From Planctomycetota bacterium (GTDB taxonomy: Bacteria; Planctomycetota; MHYJ01; JACPRB01): a stretch of 9,825 nucleotides of DNA. This document shows positions 1 through 6,394 of the stretch, one piece after another (the stretch's first letter is position 1; the number at the start of each line of letters is the position of its first letter). Where the stretch lies: assembly GCA_016200125.1 (NCBI GenBank), contig JACQFK010000353.1, forward strand, positions 1 to 9,825, given 5' to 3'. Under the pieces are notes generated by a model. It searched no databases and was not told the DNA's origin. It saw nothing but the letters and a program-made list of their open reading frames with translations. A program made the position numbers and the translations under genes.

Positions 1-461
1 GCCGCCTCTTCAAGGCCTTCCAGCCCTTCGGGAAGCGCTTTGTCGAGATGGACATCTCCCTCGAGATGCTGAAATTCGTCCGCCAGAACCTCGCGGAATG
101 GAAGCCCTCGCTCGGCGTGGGCTCCGCGTTCCAGATGCCGCTCAAGGACCAGGCGGTCGACGTGGCCTTCTCGGCGAGGCTTTTTCACCACGTTCCCGAC
201 CAGAAGGAGCGGCACCAGTACATCCGCGAGCTCTGCCGCGTGTCGAAGAAAAACGTCATCCTGACCTTCTTCCACACCTGGTCGCTGAAGAACATCCTCC
301 GGATGGTCCGGAAGCCCTTCAACAAGAAGCGCCCCAAGGTCACGATGACCACCCAGGAGCTCCGCGACGTGGCCCGGAGCGTCGGCTGGGAGGTCGTCAC
401 CACGATCCCGCTCTCGCGGATCGCGTCCGGCCATCACTACGCGGTCCTCCGGCGATGCTGA
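1..461 (+). CDS. Class I SAM-dependent methyltransferase, 5'-truncated by the window edge
   Basis: The reading frame is open from base 3 to the TGA at 459-461, so the gene starts upstream; the ATG at 48 is an internal methionine. About 152 residues are visible. They begin near the second strand of a Rossmann-like methyltransferase, where the acidic residue of VEMDIS (42-59) would contact the SAM ribose. The GSAFQMPL segment and then DVAFSARLFHHVPD follow, matching the post-I and motif II region of Methyltransf_11-type enzymes. The glycine-rich motif I (GxGxG) must lie upstream of base 1. The C-terminal part has basic stretches and a final strand ending HHYAVLRRC. The gene overlaps the kinase-like gene by 7 nt, so the two are probably cotranscribed. 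The neighbour suggests a role in cell-envelope glycan or lipid modification, but the substrate cannot be read from the sequence. The methyltransferase assignment is fairly secure; the substrate is unknown. Confidence 0.75.
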   Translation, partial: RLFKAFQPFGKRFVEMDISLEMLKFVRQNLAEWKPSLGVGSAFQMPLKDQAVDVAFSARLFHHVPDQKERHQYIRELCRVSKKNVILTFFHTWSLKNILRMVRKPFNKKRPKVTMTTQELRDVARSVGWEVVTTIPLSRIASGHHYAVLRRC

Positions 462-1173
462 TCCACGGGGTGGAGCTCGTCGTCCACCCGGACCAGCGCC
501 CGCTCTTCGACGGCCTCGCCTCGCCGGCCGACGTGGTCGCGAAGTGGGGAGCGGCGATGCCTCCCGCGACCGAACGTAGCTCGCGTACTCCGGGCTCTGG
601 CGCCTGCGGACGCTCTTTGTCGCCTCTCGGGCGGGTCGTGAGTACCGCAACTTGCTGCGGCTCGCGGAACTGGGCTTCCAGGTCCCGCAGGCGCTGGCCT
701 GGGGCCAGTCGCGGACGCTCGGCTTCCTGAGCGAGAGCTTCGTCATGACGCGGGCGATCGAGGACGCCGTGCCGCTCTGGACCTACATCTACGACGTGAA
801 GTCCGCGCCCTTCCCGTTCCCCGGCCGCGCGGAGCGCCTCCGGCTCATCGACCACTTCGCGAAGCTGCTCCGCCGCGCCCACGACGGGAAGTTCTTCATC
901 CACACGCTCAGGTCGAAGAACCTGCTCCTGACGAAGAGCGGCGACGCTTACGCCCTCAACGTGATCGACGTGCCCTTCGCGGGGATCTGGCGCTGGAAGC
1001 TGTTCCCGCGCGCCGGCCGCGTGCGGGACCTGGCCTCGCTCCTGAAGTGGGCGCGGCTGCTGCTGTCGAAGACGGAGCGGCTCCGCTTCGCCCGGGCCTA
1101 CGGGGCCGACCCCGCGCTCCTCCGCTCCGCCCAGGCCTACCAGGAACGCTACTACTACCACGTCAAGGACTGA
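455..1173 (+). pseudogene. Lipopolysaccharide kinase (InaA/WaaP-like) gene, frameshifted
   Basis: The start is the ATG at 455, which overlaps the methyltransferase stop. The first ~35 codons (MLIHGVELVVHP... to about 550) are in one frame. The rest of the protein is in another frame, open from 580 to the TGA at 1171-1173. It reads LAYSGLWRLRTLF, REYRNLLRLAELGFQVPQAL, an ESFVMTRAIEDAVPLW hinge-like segment, LRRAHDGKFFIHTLRSKNLLL and NVIDVPFAGIW. This order is typical of the KdkA/WaaP/InaA lipopolysaccharide kinase superfamily, which phosphorylates Kdo or heptose of LPS inner core in the cytoplasm. In the downstream frame a TAG lies at 577-579, so the join must be repaired between about 545 and 600. 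The ATP-binding Val-x-Lys strand expected before SGLW is not found, which suggests that tens of bases are missing as well. The usual catalytic Asp of HxD is also absent: Thr or Leu lies there before Lys-Asn at 916-921. The gene is either decayed or mis-assembled, and may have been a pseudokinase. Confidence 0.65.
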
Positions 1174-1310
1174 TCCCTCCTCCGCTTTTCCGGTGTAACG
1201 CTCGGCCCGCCCGCGTCACGTGATTCGCGTGCCGTCCGTTCGGTCGGCCCCCGTCCGCGCGGCGCGCCTTTCCGCCGCGGGGGCGGCGTGGAAGGAGAGG
1301 GAAAGGTTCC

Positions 1311-1315
1311 GGAGG
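1311..1315 (+). promoter_or_regulatory. Strong Shine-Dalgarno for the small secreted protein
   Basis: GGAGG lies 5 nt before the ATG at 1321. This fixes the start at 1321 rather than at an in-frame GTG at 1288. The canonical spacing contrasts with several genes in this window that have no visible Shine-Dalgarno. Confidence 0.8.
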
Positions 1316-1320
1316 ATCTG

Positions 1321-1599
1321 ATGAAGATCGGGCAGATTGGAGCGGTGGTGGCGGTCCTGGCGTTCGCCCTGGTGCTGGTGGCGGGCGCGCCGCTGATGGC
1401 CCTGGCCAAGGACGATCCCGCGGCCACGGGCAAGGTCACGGCCTATGAGGACGGCAAGACGATTTCGGTCCAGGTCGGGGACGACTCGAAGTCGTTCAAG
1501 ATCAGCGAGGAGACCAAGATCGAGGGCGACCTGACCGTCGGCAAGGAAGTCGAGGTCTGGGTCAAGGAAGGCGTGGCCACCAAGATCGTGGTGAAGTAG
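1321..1599 (+). CDS. Small secreted protein with a DUF5666-like beta domain
   Basis: A 92-residue protein. Residues 1-29 form a clear Sec signal peptide: MKIGQ, then a long Ala/Val/Leu core, then an ALA cleavage site before KDD. The mature part is about 63 residues and is predicted to be all beta. It alternates short strands (GKVTAYEDGKTISVQV, KSFKISEETKIEG, VGKEVEVWV, ATKIVV) in the pattern of DUF5666 or OB-like domains, where a 'conversion of time/element to value' pattern of GxVTxV, TKI and GxxVxV is common. The function of this family is unknown to me; a periplasmic binding or structural role is possible. It is monocistronic: 147 nt separate it from the upstream kinase gene, and an intrinsic terminator lies 29 nt after its stop. 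The TAG stop directly before that terminator shows that TAG ends translation in this genome. The fold-family match is tentative; coding status and export are well supported. Confidence 0.75.
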   Translation: MKIGQIGAVVAVLAFALVLVAGAPLMALAKDDPAATGKVTAYEDGKTISVQVGDDSKSFKISEETKIEGDLTVGKEVEVWVKEGVATKIVVK

Positions 1600-1628
1600 C
1601 CTCTCAAGCTCGGCTATTCCCGAAACCC

Positions 1629-1665
1629 GGGCGACCGGTCGGCTCACCCCGGCCGGTCGCCCTTT
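1629..1665 (+). terminator. Intrinsic terminator after the small secreted protein gene
   Basis: A 14-bp stem pairs 1629-1642 with 1649-1662. Pairing is complete apart from one U-G wobble. The loop is 6 nt (CTCACC), followed by TTTG. It ends transcription of the 1321-1599 gene. The convergent minus-strand gene stops at 1672, 9 nt from the stem, and three Ts follow the stem on that strand at 1625-1623, so it may work in both directions, though more weakly for the minus strand. Confidence 0.8.
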
Positions 1666-1671
1666 GTATCT

Positions 1672-2238
1672 CTAGCGGACGGCGGTGAACTTCTGGAGCC
1701 GTTTGCCCTTGATGTCCCCCGCATAGAGATTGCCCTTCGAATCCATCGCCAGCGCGTGGACCCAGTTCGTCTCGCCCGGCTTGTCCTGCCCCTCGACGCC
1801 CAGCTTCGGGCACCACAGCTCGAGGAGCTTGCCGGAGGTCGCGAAGCGCATGAAGACCTGGTCGGGCGGGGGGATGCCCGTCATGTTCTGGCTGTTCTGA
1901 CCGAACGTCGGCGACGAGCCGCAGGCCCAGATCTCGTCCTTCGGCGTGATCCAGAGGCCCCAGGGGACGATCAGGTTGCGCCACTGCTCGAGGAAGGCGC
2001 CGCTCTGGTCGAAGACCTGGATCCGCGCGTTCGTGCGGTCGGCGACGTAGAGCCGGCCTTTCGAATCGAGGCAGATGGCGTGGGGGAGGTTGAACTCGCC
2101 GGGCCCCGCCCCCAGCTTGCCCCAGGCCTTCACGAACGTGCCGCTTTTGTCGAAGTGGACGACCCGGTTGTTTCCGTAGCCGTCGGAGACGAAGATGTCG
2201 CCCGCCGGCGTGACCGCCATGTCGGTGGGCTTGTTCAT
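1672..2238 (-). CDS. NHL propeller / amidating-lyase-like protein, C-terminal part after in-frame stop
   Basis: This is the C-terminal 188 residues of the gene that begins at 2658, in the same frame and separated from the first part only by TAA, ACC and CAC. It carries NHL beta-propeller blades with SDGYGNNRVVHF, NLPHAICLDSKGRLYVADR and NWVHALAMDSKGNLYAGD. These resemble peptidyl-alpha-hydroxyglycine alpha-amidating lyase (PAL). In PAL, conserved His residues bind zinc and a Tyr in the SDGY motif is catalytic. Counting from the start at 2658, the equivalents here are His193, His301 and Tyr161. An ATG lies 6 nt after the TAA and could permit reinitiation, but no Shine-Dalgarno precedes it. A fragment of this kind would lack the first blades and any signal peptide, so on its own it is unlikely to be a working exported enzyme. 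The true end is the TAG at 1672-1674. Confidence 0.7.
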   Translation of the reverse strand: MNKPTDMAVTPAGDIFVSDGYGNNRVVHFDKSGTFVKAWGKLGAGPGEFNLPHAICLDSKGRLYVADRTNARIQVFDQSGAFLEQWRNLIVPWGLWITPKDEIWACGSSPTFGQNSQNMTGIPPPDQVFMRFATSGKLLELWCPKLGVEGQDKPGETNWVHALAMDSKGNLYAGDIKGKRLQKFTAVR

Positions 2239-2244
2239 GTGGGT

Positions 2245-2658
2245 TTAGTCCACGCCTTCGACGCCCGGCGTGCCGAGCGTGAGCAGCAGCTTGCCGTCGG
2301 GGGAGAATTTGCGCACCGTGTGGAGGCCCACGTCGGCGAGCCAGACGTTGCCCTCGCGGTCGAACTTGAGGTGGTGGGCCGACTTGTGCTCGAGATCGGG
2401 CCAGGTCTTGATCAGCTCCCCCTCGGGCGAGTAGACCTGGAGGTTCGGCGCCTTCCGGGTGAACATCCAGACGTTGTCCTTCGCGTCGACCGCCACGCCC
2501 GGCACGTCGCCCCAGCTGATCGTCGCGGGCTTCTTCGGCCAGGCGGGGTCGACCTTGTAGCCCTGGAGCCCCGCGGCCGGCGGCCGGTCCTGCCGCGCGT
2601 CGGGGGAGGCGCAGGCGCAGAGGCAGAGCGCCAGCGACAGAAGGATCCGATGGGTCAT
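2245..2658 (-). CDS. NHL propeller / amidating-lyase-like lipoprotein, N-terminal part ending at a premature TAA
   Basis: The ATG at 2658 is preceded by GGGAGG with 6-nt spacing and lies 19 nt after the DUF4091 gene, so the two form an operon. The product starts with a short basic and hydrophobic leader and a lipobox-like LCAC (Cys16), which suggests an exported lipoprotein. Blade segments follow: GVAVDAKDNVWMFTR, HHLKFDREGNVWLADVGLHTVRKF and then GTPGVEGVD. The TAA at 2245-2247 falls within the conserved loop that normally reads D-E/Q-x-H-F/M-N-x-P-T-D in this family, and the missing part continues in frame directly after it. One base change from GAA or CAA explains the stop. The intact protein would be about 328 residues. 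Bacterial relatives are usually annotated as 6-bladed propeller or PAL-family proteins of unsettled substrate. Arg68 and His95/His96 are candidates for active-site residues by analogy with animal PAL (from memory). Confidence 0.72.
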   Translation of the reverse strand: MTHRILLSLALCLCACASPDARQDRPPAAGLQGYKVDPAWPKKPATISWGDVPGVAVDAKDNVWMFTRKAPNLQVYSPEGELIKTWPDLEHKSAHHLKFDREGNVWLADVGLHTVRKFSPDGKLLLTLGTPGVEGVD

Positions 2659-2664
2659 GAACGT

Positions 2665-2670
2665 CCTCCC
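2665..2670 (-). promoter_or_regulatory. Shine-Dalgarno of the NHL propeller gene
   Basis: On the minus strand GGGAGG lies 6 nt upstream of the ATG at 2658, in the short gap after the DUF4091 stop. It supports this start and translation of the second operon gene independent of the first. Confidence 0.75.
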
Positions 2671-2677
2671 TCGACGG

Positions 2678-4300
2678 CTATTTCTTCTTCTCGAGGATGA
2701 TCTTCGCGAGCTCCTCGCGCGCGGCGGCGAGCTTCGCGGGATCGGTCTCCCATTTCGTCCAGCTCTTCGCGAGCGCGGCCGCCTTCGCGGCGCCGGCGTC
2801 CCCGGCGAGGACCAGGTACTCGTAGTCCTCGAGCCCGTCCCGAAGCGCCTTGAGGCGCATCGACGCGACGGGGCCGTCGATGCCGGCGTCGGTCCCCGGG
2901 TAGAAGAGGGAGCCTTCGCCGTTGTACTGCTTCTTGTAGGTAAGCGGATTCATCCAGGTGTCGCCCTCGGGCCAGTACACGACGGTCCAGTAGAGCAGGC
3001 CCGTGAGGCCGTAGCGCCGGCTCGTCCAGGCGGGGATCCGGTAGTTGAGCAGGGGGAAGTCGAGCTGCCAGAAGGGGGTGTCCTCGCCGGCTTTGCCCTG
3101 GCAGAGCGCCGTGTAGGACCAGACCTCCTCGCCCGCCTGCTGGCGCTCCGCGACGCTCTTCTCGTCGAAGAGCGGCCAGAGCGGAACCCAGATGTCGACG
3201 CTGCCGACCAGCGTCCCCCAGGCGGCCTCCTGCGGGACGGGCTGCTCGGTGCAGAGGATCTTCAGGCCCGGCGCGGCCTCGCGGACGAGCTTCGCGCGCC
3301 GCCGCACCTCTTCGTACGCCTTCGGATCGTTCGGCTCGTCGATCACGTACACGTAGGCGAGCTTCTCCCAGCCGTTCTCCTTGAGATAGGCCCAGGTCGT
3401 CTGCAGGTACTTCAGGTTCCGGTCGCGGTCCTTGCCGGCGGGGTCTTCGCCCTGCAGGTCGACGCGGAGGCCGTTGACGCGGAAGAGCCGCATCCATTCC
3501 TGGAGCCCCGCGTGGGTCTCCTTCGCATCGATCGCGCCGTCGGGCCCGATCTTCGGGCGCAGATAGGGCGGGATGGGCGGGCAGAGGCGGTGGGCGGCCA
3601 TGGCTTCCGCGTAGCGCCGTTCCAGGCTCCGGTAGGGCGCCGTGTCGGGCTTGAAGCCGACGTGGCCGGTGAGGAGGCGCTTGCCCAGGCCGCCGAAATT
3701 GGTCCGCAGCGTGGGGGTGTCGGGGAGCGTGAAGTCCCACACGGACAGCGTCACGGGCACGGTCGTCGGCCGCTGGCCGGCGGAACTGATCGTGATCTGG
3801 CCGGAATAATACCCCGGAGCCGCATCCTTCGGCACGGCCACCTCGACCCAGAGCGGCTGGTTCGTGTCCGCCGCCAGGGAGAAGGGGGCTCCCACGAAGC
3901 GGGGCGGCTTCGCCGGGGCCTCTGACTTGGGCAGGGACATCGGGAGGAGCGCGTCGGGATAGAGCCCGGGGCCGTCCTTCGATTTGATCGTCGGCGTCTT
4001 CACGTCGAGGTAGTGCTCGCGGAAGAGCGACACGTGGCGCCGCTCGATCAGGCGGTCGCCCTCGCCCTTGAGGTCGGAGGCCTCCGCCGTCACCTCCTTG
4101 AGTCCGCCCTCGCCGGCGCGGACGACCACCTGGAAGGCCTCGGCCTCGTTCCGCGCCGCCTTGATCCGCGCCTCCTTGAGCGTTCCCGGGGCGTCCTTGG
4201 GCCGGACGCGCTGGAGGGAGTCGACGACGAACACGCGGGGGGGCGCCGCGGGCCGGACGAGCAGCGCGCCGAAGAGGAGCAGAAGTCCGCGCGGGATCAT
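2678..4300 (-). CDS. Exported DUF4091 / GH123-like glycoside hydrolase family protein
   Basis: A 540-residue protein. I chose the ATG at 4300 because it gives a clean signal peptide (MIPRGLLLLFGALLVRPAAPP); a longer frame to 4372 adds 24 implausible basic residues. Residues ~22-190 form a beta-rich N-terminal domain with EAFQVVV and YSGQITI. Residues ~195-450 are a TIM-barrel-like region with YVYVIDEPND (Asp321-Glu322), which matches the adjacent acid pair used by GH123 N-acetyl-beta-galactosaminidases in substrate-assisted hydrolysis. The C-terminal DUF4091 signature is intact: GEGSLFYPG (461-469), then MRLKALRDGLEDYEYLVL (481-498). It is thus a plausible periplasmic or surface glycosidase acting on an N-acetylated or otherwise complex glycan. 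The substrate is not readable. It is the first gene of a minus-strand operon with the NHL lipoprotein and is transcribed divergently from DUF1501. Family assignment is strong; enzymatic specificity is inferred. Confidence 0.88.
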   Translation of the reverse strand: MIPRGLLLLFGALLVRPAAPPRVFVVDSLQRVRPKDAPGTLKEARIKAARNEAEAFQVVVRAGEGGLKEVTAEASDLKGEGDRLIERRHVSLFREHYLDVKTPTIKSKDGPGLYPDALLPMSLPKSEAPAKPPRFVGAPFSLAADTNQPLWVEVAVPKDAAPGYYSGQITISSAGQRPTTVPVTLSVWDFTLPDTPTLRTNFGGLGKRLLTGHVGFKPDTAPYRSLERRYAEAMAAHRLCPPIPPYLRPKIGPDGAIDAKETHAGLQEWMRLFRVNGLRVDLQGEDPAGKDRDRNLKYLQTTWAYLKENGWEKLAYVYVIDEPNDPKAYEEVRRRAKLVREAAPGLKILCTEQPVPQEAAWGTLVGSVDIWVPLWPLFDEKSVAERQQAGEEVWSYTALCQGKAGEDTPFWQLDFPLLNYRIPAWTSRRYGLTGLLYWTVVYWPEGDTWMNPLTYKKQYNGEGSLFYPGTDAGIDGPVASMRLKALRDGLEDYEYLVLAGDAGAAKAAALAKSWTKWETDPAKLAAAREELAKIILEKKK

Positions 4301-4416
4301 GATCGATATGATACCCGCCCTCCTTCGGACCGCGCCGCCGAAATGGAGTAATGTTTTTGCGCGCCGGGCCACAGACTCTGGGGGAACGCCTTATCAGTAG
4401 TAGAGGAACCGTTCCG
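4301..4416 (+). promoter_or_regulatory. Divergent intergenic region between the DUF4091 and DUF1501 genes
   Basis: These 116 bases separate two outward-facing operons, so both promoters should lie here. They are richer in A+T than the surroundings. On the minus strand TATCAT (4313-4308) ends 7 nt before the DUF4091 ATG and could be a -10 box of a nearly leaderless transcript. On the plus strand TAATGT at 4349-4354 is a weak -10 candidate for DUF1501. I see no convincing -35 box or operator palindrome. AGAGGA at 4402-4407 is a modest ribosome binding site for the ATG at 4417. Confidence 0.4.
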
Positions 4417-5589
4417 ATGCTGACCTTCTTCAACGGCGGGCGCGCGCGGTACTGCGACGGGCTGTCGCGCCGCAGCTTCCTCAAGGCGGGAGGCCTCGGG
4501 CTCGGCGGCCTGGCGCTGCCCGATTTCCTCCGCCTCAAGGCCCACGGCGCCGTGGCGCCGGCGGCCAAGGCCCGCTCGGTGATCATGATCTGCCTGGGCG
4601 GCGGCCCCAGCCACGTCGACACCTACGACATGAAGCCCGACGCCCCGGCCGAGATCCGCGGCGAGTTCCGGCCGATCCGCAGCAGCGTGCCGGGGATGAG
4701 CCTCTGCGAGCTGCTCCCCAAGCAGGCGCGGATCGCCGACAAGTTCTCCGTCGTGCGCAGCGCCACCTGGGTGGAGCCCGACCACCAGCGCATCGAGATC
4801 TTCACCGGCTTCCCGAAGAATCAGCGCCGGCCGTCCTTCGGATCCTTCGTGAGCCGGATGACGACGGACCGGGACGCCGCGCTGCCCAAGTTCGTGAGCC
4901 TGAACGGGGACAACGGCGAGATCGCCGAGGCGGAGCAGCCGCTCTACGCGGGGGCGCGCCACCGGGCCTTCACCCCGGCCGACCGGGGCCTCAAGAGCCT
5001 CGAGGTCACGAAGCAGATCGACCTCTCGCGGCTCCGGAGCCGCAAGGACCTCCTCGACACCCTCGACACGCTGCGGCGCGACGCCGACGCCACGGGCGAG
5101 ATGGGCGCCGCCGACGCCTTCTCCACCCAGGCGCTCGACATGCTCACCAGCGGACGGGCGCGGAAGGCCTTCGACCTCAGCGACGAGAAGCCGCAGGTCC
5201 TGGACCGCTACCGCGTCACGGGGAACCAGTTCAAGTACTATCGCGGCCCGGCTCACTGGGACTGGGAGGCCTTCGTGCGGGCGCGCCGGCTGGTGGAGGC
5301 GGGCGTGACCTTCGTCTCGATGCAGGTGGGCACCTGGGACCACCACTGCGACGCCAGCTCGGGATCGATCTTCGAGGGCTACCGCACGCTGCTGCCGCTC
5401 TATGACAGCTGCCTCTCGGCGCTGATCAGCGACCTGCACGAGCGCGGCCTGGACAAGGAAGTCTGCGTGGTCGTCTGGGGCGAGTTCGGGCGCACGCCGC
5501 GGATCAACTCGTACGGCGGCCGCGACCACTGGCCGGGCCGCTCTACCACGTGCTGGGCATCGATCCCTCCGCGACCATTCCGGACCTGA
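4417..5589 (+). CDS. DUF1501 family Tat-exported protein, C-terminus lost by out-of-frame deletion
   Basis: The start at 4417 gives a leader with a twin-arginine motif (SRRSFLK, Arg18-Arg19) followed by a Gly/Leu/Ala core, so Tat export is expected. The body is classic DUF1501, a sulfatase/alkaline-phosphatase-like fold common in Planctomycetota. It has MICLGGGPSHVDTYDMKP (58-74), GEFRPI, FSVVRS, WDWEAFVRARRLVEAGV, GTWDHHCD and VVVWGEFGRTPRIN, then GGRDHWPG ending at residue 374. At that point family members continue with a Gly-rich AGGG...G segment and a last helix. Here the frame is lost and 16 unrelated residues precede the TGA at 5587-5589, giving 390 residues. The true C-terminus is found in another frame just downstream (5538-5645). 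Family members of this kind usually sit beside DUF1549/DUF1553 (PSCyt1/PSD1) cytochrome-like genes; here the partner is DUF1080. The precise biochemical role of DUF1501 proteins is unknown. Confidence 0.85.
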   Translation: MLTFFNGGRARYCDGLSRRSFLKAGGLGLGGLALPDFLRLKAHGAVAPAAKARSVIMICLGGGPSHVDTYDMKPDAPAEIRGEFRPIRSSVPGMSLCELLPKQARIADKFSVVRSATWVEPDHQRIEIFTGFPKNQRRPSFGSFVSRMTTDRDAALPKFVSLNGDNGEIAEAEQPLYAGARHRAFTPADRGLKSLEVTKQIDLSRLRSRKDLLDTLDTLRRDADATGEMGAADAFSTQALDMLTSGRARKAFDLSDEKPQVLDRYRVTGNQFKYYRGPAHWDWEAFVRARRLVEAGVTFVSMQVGTWDHHCDASSGSIFEGYRTLLPLYDSCLSALISDLHERGLDKEVCVVVWGEFGRTPRINSYGGRDHWPGRSTTCWASIPPRPFRT

Positions 5590-5645
5590 ACGGCCGCCCG
5601 CAGTACGTGCTGGACGACCGCGAGCCCGTCGCCGAGCTCATCTGA
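5538..5645 (+). pseudogene. Detached C-terminal end of the DUF1501 gene
   Basis: In the frame starting with CCG at 5538 the sequence reads PLYHVLGIDPSATIPDLNG, then RPQYVLDDREPVAELI, and stops at TGA 5643-5645. This is the normal end of DUF1501 proteins (YHxLGIDP, then the RP..LLD..EPI.ELI tail). The DHWPG motif of the upstream part ends at 5538, so the intervening stretch, typically a few dozen residues, is missing. The deleted length must be 1 modulo 3 to give this frame change. The stop lies 1 nt before the DUF1080 ATG, as expected for the original end of the first gene in an operon. Confidence 0.75.
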
Positions 5646-5646
5646 C

Positions 5647-6357
5647 ATGCGCCTGATCTGCGCCCTCTGGCTCGCGGCCTGCCTCCAGGACGGCTGGACC
5701 GAGCTGATCGGCGACGCCGGCCTGCAGGCCTGGAAGCAGCCGACGAACGCCTGGCTGGCGGTGGGCGAAACGTCGCTTGATGCCGCCGATCCGAAGAAGC
5801 TCGTCGGGAAGGAGGGGAAGGGCGTCCTCCTCAACGGCAAGGAGGGCCGCAGCTCGAACCTCTTCACGTCGGCTTCGATCGGGGACGTAGAGGTCCACGT
5901 CGAGTTCATGGTTTCGAAGGGCTCGAATTCCGGCGTGTATCTCATGGGGCGCTACGAAGTCCAGATCCTCGACAGCTTCGGCGTGAAGGAGCCGCATTAC
6001 AGCGACTGCGGCGGCATCTACCAGCGCTGGGATCCGAAGCGGGGTCCGGGCAAAGAGGGCTACGAGGGCCACGCGCCCAGGGTGAACGCCTCGAAGCCGC
6101 CGGGCGAGTGGCAGTCCTTCGACATCGTGTTCCGCGCCCCCCGCTTCGACGCGGAGGGAAAGAAGACCGCGAACGCGAAGTTCGTGAAGGTCTCGCACAA
6201 CGACAGCGTCGTGCACGAGAACGTCGAGGTCAGCGGGACGACGCGCGCCGGCGCCTGGGAGGACGAGAAGCCCGAGGGGCCGATCATGCTCCAGGGCGAC
6301 CACGGACCCGTGGCCTTCCGCAACCTCCGCTGGCGCCCGCTCAAGGCGGAAAAGTAG
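5647..6357 (+). CDS. DUF1080 (3-keto-disaccharide hydrolase domain) lipoprotein
   Basis: A 236-residue protein whose ATG follows the DUF1501 remnant stop by 1 nt, so it is the second gene of that operon. The N-terminus is a very short leader with a lipobox-like LAAC (Cys12), suggesting a lipoprotein. The DUF1080 (LamG-like, concanavalin-type) fold follows: DGWTELIGDAGLQAW (15-29), VEVHVEFMVSKGSNSGVYLM (81-100) with the hallmark GSNSGVY, then GRYEVQILDSFG (101-112), CGGIY (121-125), PPGEWQSFDI (151-160) and a C-terminal GPIMLQGDHGPVAFRNLRW (211-229). Members of this family have been shown to cleave 3-keto-glycosides made by Gfo/Idh-type dehydrogenases. Length and motifs are complete, with no sign of damage. 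The Gfo/Idh/MocA gene about 900 nt downstream is a possible partner. Substrate is unknown. Confidence 0.88.
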   Translation: MRLICALWLAACLQDGWTELIGDAGLQAWKQPTNAWLAVGETSLDAADPKKLVGKEGKGVLLNGKEGRSSNLFTSASIGDVEVHVEFMVSKGSNSGVYLMGRYEVQILDSFGVKEPHYSDCGGIYQRWDPKRGPGKEGYEGHAPRVNASKPPGEWQSFDIVFRAPRFDAEGKKTANAKFVKVSHNDSVVHENVEVSGTTRAGAWEDEKPEGPIMLQGDHGPVAFRNLRWRPLKAEK

Positions 6358-6394
6358 CCAAACCCGCGGCCGCCTGATAGGCTCCTGGCACTTC

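Noticed and set aside
1273..1288. Short GC hairpin (CGCCG/CGGCG) upstream of the small secreted protein
   Set aside because: The stem is only 5 bp with no T-run; such hairpins are frequent by chance in DNA this GC-rich.
2655..4622. A very long minus-strand open frame (655 codons) over the DUF4091 gene
   Set aside because: It overlaps a well-supported gene in another frame of the same strand, and its product is a low-complexity Arg/Ala/Gly/Pro string. Long empty frames are expected in GC-rich DNA.
4297..5529. A 410-codon minus-strand open frame opposite DUF1501
   Set aside because: It is antisense to DUF1501 motifs and rich in Arg, Ala, Val and Glu without domain features, so a GC-driven shadow.
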